6,575 nt of DNA. It comes from Comamonadaceae bacterium (lineage in GTDB: Bacteria > Pseudomonadota > Gammaproteobacteria > Burkholderiales > Burkholderiaceae_C). Under the pieces are notes generated by a model that saw only the letters and a program-made list of their open reading frames with translations, ran no database searches and was not told where the DNA came from. Position numbers and translations under genes: made by a program. Shown here piece by piece: positions 1 to 5,793 of the stretch. The stretch is from positions 1 to 6,575 of the forward strand of contig CANBQX010000109.1 of NCBI GenBank assembly GCA_947371775.1, in the 5' to 3' direction. The first letter of the stretch is position 1. The number at the start of each line of letters is the position of its first letter.

Positions 1-1
1 A

Positions 2-862
2 ACCGAGGTGGCCGTCGATGGCGACACGCTGGTGCTCAACGGCCGCAAATGGTTTATCACCGGAGCGGCGCACCCGCAGTGCCAACTGCTGATCGTGATG
101 TGCCGCCATTCGGATCAAGGTTTTGCACCTGCAGAGCCTAGCAATCAGCCCGATACAGTCCACCACCGCCACAGCATGGTGCTCCTGCCCTTGGATACGC
201 CAGGCGTGGAGGTGGTCCGCAATATCTCCGTGCTCAACCACCTGGCACCCGAAGGCCACTGTGAGATTCGATTGCGTGGGGTTCACGTGCTGCGCGACCA
301 CGTGCTGGGACCATGGGGTGAAGGTTTTGCCATGGCGCAAGCGCGTCTGGGCCCGGGCCGAGTGCACCATTGCATGCGCACCGTCGGCCAATGTGAGCTC
401 GCCCTGCAACTCGCTTGCGAGCGCGTGCTGGAACGCCAGGCCTTTGGCCGGCGCCTGTCCGACTTTGCCAATGTGCAGGACTGGATTGCCGACTCTCGCA
501 TCGAGATCACCCAAGCCCGGTTGTTGGTATTGCAACTGGCCTGGCGGCTGGACCATGAACCCGACGCCGCAGATCAAATCAAATCGGACATCGCCGCAGT
601 GAAGGTGGTGGCGGCACGTTTACAGACACGGGTGGTGGAACGGGCGATTCAAATTTTTGGTGCCATGGGCCTCTCACCTGACACGCCTTTGGCCGATTTC
701 TGGTCCTGGGGCCGTGCCATGCACCTGATGGACGGGCCCGACGAAGTGCATTTGCGCACCGTGGCGCGCCAGGAGCTGAAAGTAGCCCACACCCGTGCGG
801 GCCAAGGCGCGAGCTACTTCACCACGCCAGAGCAACGCGCAAAGCCACCTCGCATCCGTTAG
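2..862 (+). CDS. Acyl-CoA dehydrogenase, ACAD10/11-like, C-terminal part (5' end outside window)
   Basis: This flavoenzyme would oxidise an acyl-CoA to the 2-enoyl-CoA with FAD as cofactor, in the cytoplasm. The reading frame is open from the first full codon at position 2, so the gene begins upstream; 286 residues are present. Family members are usually a little over 400 residues, so the N-terminal helical domain is mostly missing. The visible part starts in the middle beta domain (NGRKWFITGA near window residues 11-20). The C-terminal helical domain follows, with the FAD/dimer-type segment QAFGRRLSDFANVQDW. Near the end is MDGPDEVH (Asp codon 731-733), where classical members have the YEGT motif with the catalytic Glu. 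The DGPDEVH form is typical of ACAD10/11-like enzymes. The gene ends with TAG 28 bases before a strong terminator and converges on the transporter operon. The acyl substrate cannot be told. Family assignment is firm; the subgroup is an inference from motifs. Confidence 0.9.
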   Translation, partial: TEVAVDGDTLVLNGRKWFITGAAHPQCQLLIVMCRHSDQGFAPAEPSNQPDTVHHRHSMVLLPLDTPGVEVVRNISVLNHLAPEGHCEIRLRGVHVLRDHVLGPWGEGFAMAQARLGPGRVHHCMRTVGQCELALQLACERVLERQAFGRRLSDFANVQDWIADSRIEITQARLLVLQLAWRLDHEPDAADQIKSDIAAVKVVAARLQTRVVERAIQIFGAMGLSPDTPLADFWSWGRAMHLMDGPDEVHLRTVARQELKVAHTRAGQGASYFTTPEQRAKPPRIR

Positions 863-889
863 CAGCTTTTGCACCTGGCGAACGCCCGC

Positions 890-918
890 AAAAAAGGCCG
901 CTCGAGAGCGGCCTTTTT
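890..918. terminator. Bidirectional rho-independent terminator
   Basis: A perfect GC-rich stem pairs GGCCGCT (896-902) with AGCGGCC (907-913) around a four-base loop (903-906). It is extended by A891-895 pairing with T914-918. On the plus strand the stem is followed by five T; on the minus strand it is followed by six U, from A890-895. It lies 28 bases after the acyl-CoA dehydrogenase stop and 18 bases beyond the stop of the lipoprotein gene on the other strand. It can therefore serve both converging transcripts. Confidence 0.92.
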
Positions 919-936
919 CTATGCAGGAGCGAGGAA

Positions 937-2094
937 TTACTTCGCGCCTGGCACCTTGCCTTCCACGCCCTTGACGTAGAAGTTCACGCCGCTGAGGAAC
1001 TTGTCATCAGCAACTTCACCCTTTTTGATGACCGTCTTGCCGGTGTTATCCACCAGAGGGCCCTTCCAGATGGCGAAGCTGCCGTCTTTCAGGCCGGCTT
1101 TGACTTCGTCAACCTTGGCTTTGGTTTCAGCAGGCACGTCTTCAGCGATGGACACCAAGTCAATCGCGCCTTCTTTCACACCCCACCACACGCCACCGGT
1201 GGTCCAAGTGCCTTCCAAAGCGTCTTTGGTGGCCTTGATGTAGTAGGGGGTCCAGTTAATCACGCTAGAGGCCAAGTGGGCTTTGGGACCATAGGCGGTC
1301 ATGTCGGAATCCCAACCAAAGGCGCGCTTGCCCTTGTCTTGTGCGGTCTTGAGAACGGCAGGAGAGTCGGTGTTCTGGAACAGAACGTCGGCGCCGCCGT
1401 TGATCAAGCTGGTCGCTGCTTCGGTTTCTTTTGGTGGGTTGAACCATTCGTTCACCCACACCACTTTGGTCTTGACCTTGGGATTGCTGCTTTGAGCGCC
1501 CAAGGTAAAGCTGTTGATGTTGCGAATCACTTCAGGAATTGGCACCGATGCCACCACACCCAGCGTGCCAGTCTTGCTCATCTTGCCGGCAATCACGCCA
1601 GCCATGTAGGCGCCTTCGTAGGTGCGGCTGTCATAGGTGCGCATGTTGTCGGCGGTTTTGTAACCGGTCGCGTGCTCGAAGTGCACGTCTTTGAAGTCCG
1701 GAGCCACTTTGAGCATGGTTTCCATGTAGCCGAAGGTGGTGCCGAAAATCAGCTTGTTACCTTGGCTCGCCATGTCGCGAATCACGCGCTCTGCGTCGGC
1801 GGACTCAGGCACGTTTTCCACGAAACTGGTGACGACCTTGTCGCCGAACTCTTTTTCAAGCGCTTTGCGCGCGTTGTCGTGTGCAAAAGTCCAGCCGCCG
1901 TCACCCACAGGGCCCACATAGGCAAAGGCGATTTTGAGCGGCTCAGGCTTGGCGGGAGCGGGCGCTGCAGCCGATGCAGGTGCTGCGGCGGGTGCAGCGG
2001 CCTCTTCTTTTTTGCCACAACCAACCAAGGCGGCCGCAGCCACCGCGGTCAGAGCTGCGAGCTTGAGCAGCGAACGTTTTTGCACATCTGTCAT
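937..2094 (-). CDS. BMP/PnrA-family ABC transporter substrate-binding lipoprotein (purine/nucleoside type)
   Basis: This is the periplasmic receptor of the importer encoded by the three upstream genes. It has 385 residues. A positively charged start (QKRSLLK) precedes a hydrophobic segment at residues 12-25 and a lipobox LVGC with lipidated Cys26. Residues 28-51 form an Ala/Pro/Lys-rich linker. The BMP-family fold follows from about residue 53 (LKIAFAYVGPVGDGGWTF). FGTTFGYMETM (117-127), the segment around YEGAYMAGVIAGKMS (159-173) and FGWDSDMTAYGP (259-270) are family-like blocks. In this family an Asp near the last block contacts the nucleoside ribose. The start ATG has AAAGGA six bases upstream. 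It is the last gene of the operon, 40 bases after permease 2, and runs into the terminator at 890-918. The ligand is inferred as a purine nucleoside or base from family and from neighbouring xdhA. The N-terminus also resembles a weak Tat signal (see findings). Confidence 0.93.
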   Translation of the reverse strand: MTDVQKRSLLKLAALTAVAAAALVGCGKKEEAAAPAAAPASAAAPAPAKPEPLKIAFAYVGPVGDGGWTFAHDNARKALEKEFGDKVVTSFVENVPESADAERVIRDMASQGNKLIFGTTFGYMETMLKVAPDFKDVHFEHATGYKTADNMRTYDSRTYEGAYMAGVIAGKMSKTGTLGVVASVPIPEVIRNINSFTLGAQSSNPKVKTKVVWVNEWFNPPKETEAATSLINGGADVLFQNTDSPAVLKTAQDKGKRAFGWDSDMTAYGPKAHLASSVINWTPYYIKATKDALEGTWTTGGVWWGVKEGAIDLVSIAEDVPAETKAKVDEVKAGLKDGSFAIWKGPLVDNTGKTVIKKGEVADDKFLSGVNFYVKGVEGKVPGAK

Positions 2095-2100
2095 TTCAAT

Positions 2101-2106
2101 TCCTTT
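2101..2106 (-). promoter_or_regulatory. Ribosome binding site of the substrate-binding protein gene
   Basis: On the minus strand AAAGGA sits six bases before the ATG at 2094. It is the strongest Shine-Dalgarno match in the operon. This fits the need for more receptor than membrane subunits, which is an inference. The 40-bp gap holds no obvious hairpin or promoter. Confidence 0.7.
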
Positions 2107-2134
2107 GTGAAGAGTGAAGTCAAGGTTAAAAAAT

Positions 2135-3055
2135 TCAGGATCCAGGGTAAAACGGTTTTCCGATGGAAGCAGGCATATTAATCCGAATCCATGCCGGATT
2201 GCGCGAAATCAGCGCCAAAACCACAATGGTGGCAACATAAGGCAACATGCTGAGAAATTGGCTGGGTACATCCACACCAATGCCCTGCAAATGAAACTGG
2301 AGCATGGTCACGCCGCCAAACAAATAAGCACCCAGCAGCACGCGCCCAGGGCGCCAGGTGGCAAACGTTGTGAGCGCCAGCGCAATCCAACCCTTGCCTG
2401 CCACCATGCCTTCGACCCACAGCGGCGTGTAAATGATGGAAATGTAGGCGCCCGCCAAGCCGCACAGCGTGCCACCGGCCACCACGGCACCTAGGCGGAT
2501 CCAGCGCACGGGGTAGCCCAGGGAGTGTGCGGACTCCGGTCGCTCACCCACACTGCGCAATACCAAACCAGCACGGGTGCGGTACAGCCACCAAACCAAA
2601 GCGGCTGCCAACATCACGGTCAGGTAGACCAAGGGGTGATGCCTGAACAGCGCAGGCCCCACAAAAGGAATGTCTGACAGGCCGGGAACTGCAAAATTAG
2701 GGCGCTCAGGCATTTTTTCCTGCACGTAGCTCACACCGGCGAAAGCAGAAAAGCCGGCACCGAACAGGCTCAGGGCCAAGCCGGTGGCGTACTGGTTGGT
2801 GTTCAACCAGATGACCAAACCGCCAAACACGGCAGCCATGAAGGAGCCAGCCGCCATGCCCGCAACAAAACCCAGGCTATCGCTGCCCGTATGCACCACG
2901 GTTGCAAAGCCGGCAATGGCGGCGCACAACATCATGCCTTCCGCACCGAGGTTGACGATGCCGGCCTTCTCATTGATCAACAGGCCCAACGAGGCCAAAG
3001 CCAGTACCGTACCGGCATTGAGCGTGGCGGCGATAAGTAGCGCGTACGTTTCCAT
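2135..3055 (-). CDS. ABC transporter permease 2, nucleoside/purine importer (NupQ-like)
   Basis: This is an inner-membrane channel subunit of 306 residues that pairs with permease 1. The protein is strongly hydrophobic with roughly eight to ten membrane segments, clear ones around residues 8-27, 38-55, 62-84, 92-108, 142-157, 188-208, 224-232 and 270-284. Residues 28-41 (INEKAGIVNLGAEG) are the family's conserved block after the first segment. TRAGLVLRSVGERPESAHSLG (residues 160-180) is the conserved cytoplasmic loop expected to contact the ATPase. These features place it in the BPD_transp_2 family (branched-chain amino acid/ribose/nucleoside permeases), in the branch that works with BMP-type receptors. 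The ATG follows the stop of permease 1 by 14 bases, and its Shine-Dalgarno sequence is fused to that stop, suggesting coupled translation. Length is normal for the family and nothing appears broken. Confidence 0.92.
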   Translation of the reverse strand: METYALLIAATLNAGTVLALASLGLLINEKAGIVNLGAEGMMLCAAIAGFATVVHTGSDSLGFVAGMAAGSFMAAVFGGLVIWLNTNQYATGLALSLFGAGFSAFAGVSYVQEKMPERPNFAVPGLSDIPFVGPALFRHHPLVYLTVMLAAALVWWLYRTRAGLVLRSVGERPESAHSLGYPVRWIRLGAVVAGGTLCGLAGAYISIIYTPLWVEGMVAGKGWIALALTTFATWRPGRVLLGAYLFGGVTMLQFHLQGIGVDVPSQFLSMLPYVATIVVLALISRNPAWIRINMPASIGKPFYPGS

Positions 3056-3065
3056 GGTGCAGTGA

Positions 3066-3072
3066 TTCCTTA
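3066..3072 (-). promoter_or_regulatory. Shine-Dalgarno sequence overlapping the permease 1 stop codon (TAAGGAA)
   Basis: On the minus strand the stop codon TAA of permease 1 (3072-3070) runs directly into GGAA, making TAAGGAA ten bases before the permease 2 ATG at 3055. A ribosome terminating on permease 1 would sit on the start region of permease 2, a usual arrangement for translational coupling. Confidence 0.65.
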
Positions 3073-4149
3073 ATGCTTGGCAGAAGCCTGGGCCTGGCGC
3101 ACCAGGCGGTAGTTGACCAAGGTGTCACAAGCCAGCAGCGTGAACAAGAGCAGGCCTTGAAACACGCCAGTGAGCGATTTGGGCAAACCCATGCGGCTTT
3201 GCGCGAGTTCGCCGCCGATATAGAACATGCTCATCAGCAGGCTGGAGAACACCAGCCCAACGGGGTGCAAGCGACCGACATAGGCAACGATGATGGCGGC
3301 AAAACCGTAGCCCGCCGGCACATAGGGCGTGAGCTGCCCGATCGGGCCGGCCACTTCCAAAGCACCTGCCAACCCGGCAAAACCGCCGGACACCAGCAGG
3401 GCCGTCCACAGCGCCTGGCGTGAAGAGAAACCGGCATAGCGCGCTGCCGCAGGTGCCAAACCGCCCACTTGCTGAGCGAAACCCGCACGCGTACGGAACA
3501 AAAACACCCACACGCCGCCCACCCCGAGCAAGGCAAACAGCACGCCAATGCTCATGCGCGAACCGGTAAACAATTTGGGAATGCGCGTCACGGCTTCAAA
3601 ATTCTGGGTCTGAGGGAAGTTGTAGCCTTGCGGGTCTTTCCAAGGACCTGAGACCAAATAGCCCAGCACCTGCACCGCCACATAGACCATCATCAGACTG
3701 ACCAGGATTTCATTGGCATTGAAGCGGTCCCGCAGCAAGGCCGTGATACCTGCCCACACCATACCGCCAAGAATGCCAGCCAAAAGTACCAGTACCACAA
3801 TGGCGCTGCCGGTGGTTTTGTCGGCCATCAGGGCCACGCCGCTGGCCGCCACGGCGCCCAAAATGTACTGCCCCTCAGCCCCGATGTTCCACACATTGGA
3901 GCGAAAGGACACGGCCAAGCCCAGAGAAATCAAGAGCAACGGCGTGGCCTTGACCACCAGCTCGCCCAAGGCATAACCGGTTTTGATAGGTTCCCAAAAG
4001 AAAACCTGCAGCCCCCGCACAGGGTCTTTGCCCAGCAACTTGAAGAGCACCACGCCAATCAGCACGGTCAAGACCAGCGCCAGCACCGGCGAGCCGTAGG
4101 TCCACAACCGGGAGGCTTGGGGTCGAACCTGGAGTTTCCAAGACATCAT
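3070..4149 (-). CDS. ABC transporter permease 1, nucleoside/purine importer (NupP-like)
   Basis: This is the larger inner-membrane subunit, 359 residues from the start chosen here. A short basic cytoplasmic N-terminus precedes hydrophobic segments around residues 19-40, 66-82, 92-108, 115-138, 147-166, 200-218, 246-265, 280-292, 296-312 and 326-344. SFRSNVWNIGAEGQYILGA (81-99) is the hallmark block of this permease family. TRAGFAQQVGGLAPAAARYAG (220-240) is the loop that should dock to the ATPase. The frame is open further upstream to an ATG at 4176, which would overlap the ATPase gene by 31 bases and add nine mostly charged residues. I chose ATG 4149 because it has GGAG six bases upstream and forms a classic ATGA overlap with the ATPase stop (TGA 4148-4146). 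A second ATG follows at once (4146-4144). Family assignment is firm; the exact start is likely but not proven. Confidence 0.92.
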   Translation of the reverse strand: MMSWKLQVRPQASRLWTYGSPVLALVLTVLIGVVLFKLLGKDPVRGLQVFFWEPIKTGYALGELVVKATPLLLISLGLAVSFRSNVWNIGAEGQYILGAVAASGVALMADKTTGSAIVVLVLLAGILGGMVWAGITALLRDRFNANEILVSLMMVYVAVQVLGYLVSGPWKDPQGYNFPQTQNFEAVTRIPKLFTGSRMSIGVLFALLGVGGVWVFLFRTRAGFAQQVGGLAPAAARYAGFSSRQALWTALLVSGGFAGLAGALEVAGPIGQLTPYVPAGYGFAAIIVAYVGRLHPVGLVFSSLLMSMFYIGGELAQSRMGLPKSLTGVFQGLLLFTLLACDTLVNYRLVRQAQASAKH

Positions 4150-5660
4150 GCTGCGCTCCACAAACCGCTCATCCACTCACCTACCTTTTCCAGGGTCGTC
4201 TGGGCCGCAGCCACCGAGGGCGACAGCCGCCCGTGGGCAATCACATGCAAGCGATCGCAGACTTCGAACAATTCTTCAATTTCTTCGCTGACCACCAACA
4301 CGGCGCACCCCGCGTCACGCAAGGCCAGGATGGCAGCGCGGATCTGCGCGGCCGCCCCTACGTCCACACCCCAGGTGGGCTGGGAGACGATGAAAAGGCT
4401 GGGCTGCGCGTCTATTTCGCGCCCCACAATGTATTTCTGTAAATTTCCACCCGAGAGCGAGCGTGCGGCAGCTCCTGGCCCATTGGCCTTCACACCAAAG
4501 CGCTCGATGATGCGCCGTGCCTGCGCTTCCAGCGTTTCCAACCACAGCCAGCCCCCCAGAAATCCCGGCGCGGCAATAGCCTCATTGCGGGTGAGCAACA
4601 GGTTTTGCGCCAGACTTAAGGTAGGAACCGCGCCGCGCCCGAGGCGCTCTTCGGGCACAAAATGCAAACCCAATTTGCGCCGCGCCCCCGGATGCAGGGC
4701 CGACACGTCGTGGGCGCCCATGCGGATGCTGCCCGCAGGCGCGCGGCAGTCTTCGCCCGACAAGGCGTACAGCAATTCTTTTTGACCGTTGCCGGAGACC
4801 CCGGCGATGCCGACCACCTCGCCAGCGCGCACCTGCAGATTGATCGCGTCTAAGTCGACGCCAAACTGCTCTTCGCGCGCCAAGCTCAAACTACGGACCA
4901 GCAAGCGCACTTCGCCCGGTGTGCGGGGGTTGTGCACCAGCTTGGGCGGCTCGCTGCCGATCATCAGGCGCGACAAGGACGCGTTGGTTTCCTGCGCCGG
5001 ATTGCACACGCCAGTCACTTTGCCGCCGCGCAAGACGGTGCACGCGGTGCACAGTGCGCGGATTTCATGCAGCTTGTGGCTGATGTACAAGATGCTGCAG
5101 CCCTCCGCAGCGAGTTGGCGCAGCACCACAAAAAGCTTTTCGACCGCTTGCGGTGTGAGCACCGACGTGGGCTCGTCCAAAATCAGCAATTGGGGATTGG
5201 TGAGCAAGGCGCGGATGATCTCCACCCGCTGCATCTCTCCCACGCCCAGGGTGTGCACCGGCCGCGCTGGATCGATGTCCAGGCCGTAGCGCGTGGCTTT
5301 TTCTTGAATACCCTCGGTCACTTCCTGCAGGCTGATGCTTTTGTCCAGACCAAGCCAGACGTTTTCTGCCACGGTGATGGTGTCAAACAGGTTGAAGTGC
5401 TGAAACACCATGCTGATGCCCAGCGCCCGCGCCTCGTTGGGGTTGCGGATGTGCGTTAGCTGGCCGTTGAAAGCCATCTGTCCGGCGTCGGGCTTGACCG
5501 AGCCGTAGATGATTTTCATCAATGTGGACTTGCCAGCACCGTTCTCGCCCAGCACCGCGTGAATTTGGCCGGGCCGCACGGTGAGCGAAACTTCGCTGTT
5601 GGCGACCACGCCGGGGTAGGCTTTGGTGATGCCGGAGAGTTGAAGGCGGGGGGCGTTCAT
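4146..5660 (-). CDS. Double-domain ABC transporter ATP-binding protein (NupO-like), purine/nucleoside importer
   Basis: This cytoplasmic ATPase powers the importer; 504 residues carry two nucleotide-binding domains in tandem. Domain 1 has Walker A GENGAGKST (38-46), Q-loop Gln87, signature LGVGE (138-142), Walker B LLILDE (158-163) and switch His195. Domain 2 is degenerate. Its Walker A region reads GVSGNGQKE (287-295), without the usual GKS/T. Its Walker B reads LFIVSQ (422-427), with Ser and Gln in place of Asp and Glu. Glu459 stands where the switch His would be. Its signature LSGGN (402-406) is intact. Sugar and nucleoside ATPases of this layout commonly have one full and one degenerate site, so the enzyme should be active. 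It is the first gene of the operon and its stop overlaps the permease 1 start. An in-frame TGA at 5672-5670, with no start codon between, makes ATG 5660 the first possible start. No clear Shine-Dalgarno sequence precedes it. Confidence 0.95.
   Translation of the reverse strand: MNAPRLQLSGITKAYPGVVANSEVSLTVRPGQIHAVLGENGAGKSTLMKIIYGSVKPDAGQMAFNGQLTHIRNPNEARALGISMVFQHFNLFDTITVAENVWLGLDKSISLQEVTEGIQEKATRYGLDIDPARPVHTLGVGEMQRVEIIRALLTNPQLLILDEPTSVLTPQAVEKLFVVLRQLAAEGCSILYISHKLHEIRALCTACTVLRGGKVTGVCNPAQETNASLSRLMIGSEPPKLVHNPRTPGEVRLLVRSLSLAREEQFGVDLDAINLQVRAGEVVGIAGVSGNGQKELLYALSGEDCRAPAGSIRMGAHDVSALHPGARRKLGLHFVPEERLGRGAVPTLSLAQNLLLTRNEAIAAPGFLGGWLWLETLEAQARRIIERFGVKANGPGAAARSLSGGNLQKYIVGREIDAQPSLFIVSQPTWGVDVGAAAQIRAAILALRDAGCAVLVVSEEIEELFEVCDRLHVIAHGRLSPSVAAAQTTLEKVGEWMSGLWSAA
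4156..4159 (-). promoter_or_regulatory. Ribosome binding site that decides the permease 1 start
   Basis: Minus-strand GGAG lies six bases before ATGATG (4149-4144). It supports starting permease 1 there rather than at the in-frame ATG 4176. The site lies inside the last codons of the ATPase gene. Confidence 0.55.
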
Positions 5661-5692
5661 GCGGTTATTTCAGGAAAAGTCGCAACAGTGAG

Positions 5693-5720
5693 TTATCAAT
5701 TTGGAATGTATGCGTATGCT
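5693..5720 (+). promoter_or_regulatory. Weak candidate sigma-70 promoter for xdhA
   Basis: TTATCA (5693-5698) and TATGCT (5715-5720) each match the -35 and -10 consensus at four of six bases, with a 16-base spacer. Transcription would start near 5727 and leave a leader of about 65 bases. Many such weak matches occur by chance in AT-rich DNA. No convincing minus-strand counterpart was found for the transporter. Confidence 0.2.
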
Positions 5721-5761
5721 AACGGCTCGGGTGTGGTGATTAAGACCTGATTTACCCTTGC

Positions 5762-5793
5762 ACCTATTTGATGCACAAAGGACCTATTGAATG
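5762..5793 (+). repeat. Imperfect direct repeat at the xdhA translation start
   Basis: ACCTATTTGATG (5762-5773) and ACCTATTGAATG (5782-5793) agree at 10 of 12 bases and are 20 bases apart. The second copy covers the xdhA start codon and the spacer after the Shine-Dalgarno sequence. The spacing is about two helical turns, so a repressor pair is possible, but chance cannot be excluded. Confidence 0.35.
5777..5782 (+). promoter_or_regulatory. Ribosome binding site of xdhA
   Basis: AAAGGA lies eight bases before ATG 5791. An in-frame TGA directly before the start (5788-5790) excludes any upstream start. The out-of-frame ATG at 5771 lacks such a site. Confidence 0.75.

Larger units (their letters stand above)
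5661..5790. promoter_or_regulatory. Divergent promoter region between the purine transporter operon and xdhA
   Basis: These 130 bases separate two start codons that point away from each other, so promoters for both transcripts must lie here or inside the flanking genes. The stretch is clearly more AT-rich than the genes. It contains a tandem GTATGC-GTATGC (5708-5719), a loose pseudo-palindrome TAA-N8-TTA (5741-5754) and a 12-base near-repeat close to xdhA (5762-5793). No strong operator palindrome, riboswitch-like fold or terminator was recognised by eye. Shared control of import and oxidation by one purine-responsive regulator is plausible but inferred only from layout. Confidence 0.6.

Noticed and set aside
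1942..2010. GC-rich repetitive stretch as a possible extragenic repeat element
   Set aside because: It lies inside the receptor gene and simply encodes the Ala/Pro linker in frame.
1276..2181. A 301-codon open frame on the plus strand opposite the receptor gene
   Set aside because: It lies almost wholly antisense to a clearly recognised BMP-family gene. Its translation is rich in His, Val and Gly without any family motif, as expected of a shadow frame in GC-rich DNA.
4117..5459. Several plus-strand open frames (4117-4785, 4789-5289, 4932-5459) opposite the ATPase gene
   Set aside because: They overlap each other and the coding strand of an intact ATPase. They show no recognisable domains, no ribosome binding sites and composition typical of reverse-strand shadows.
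5771..5773. ATG at 5771 as an alternative xdhA start
   Set aside because: It is out of frame with the Fe-S domain and has no Shine-Dalgarno sequence. The xdhA frame has a stop directly before ATG 5791.
5661..5790. Possible purine or xanthine riboswitch in the xdhA or transporter leader
   Set aside because: The two leaders share only 130 bases. I could not find a convincing multi-stem fold, conserved core or expression-platform hairpin by eye; a covariance-model search would settle it.
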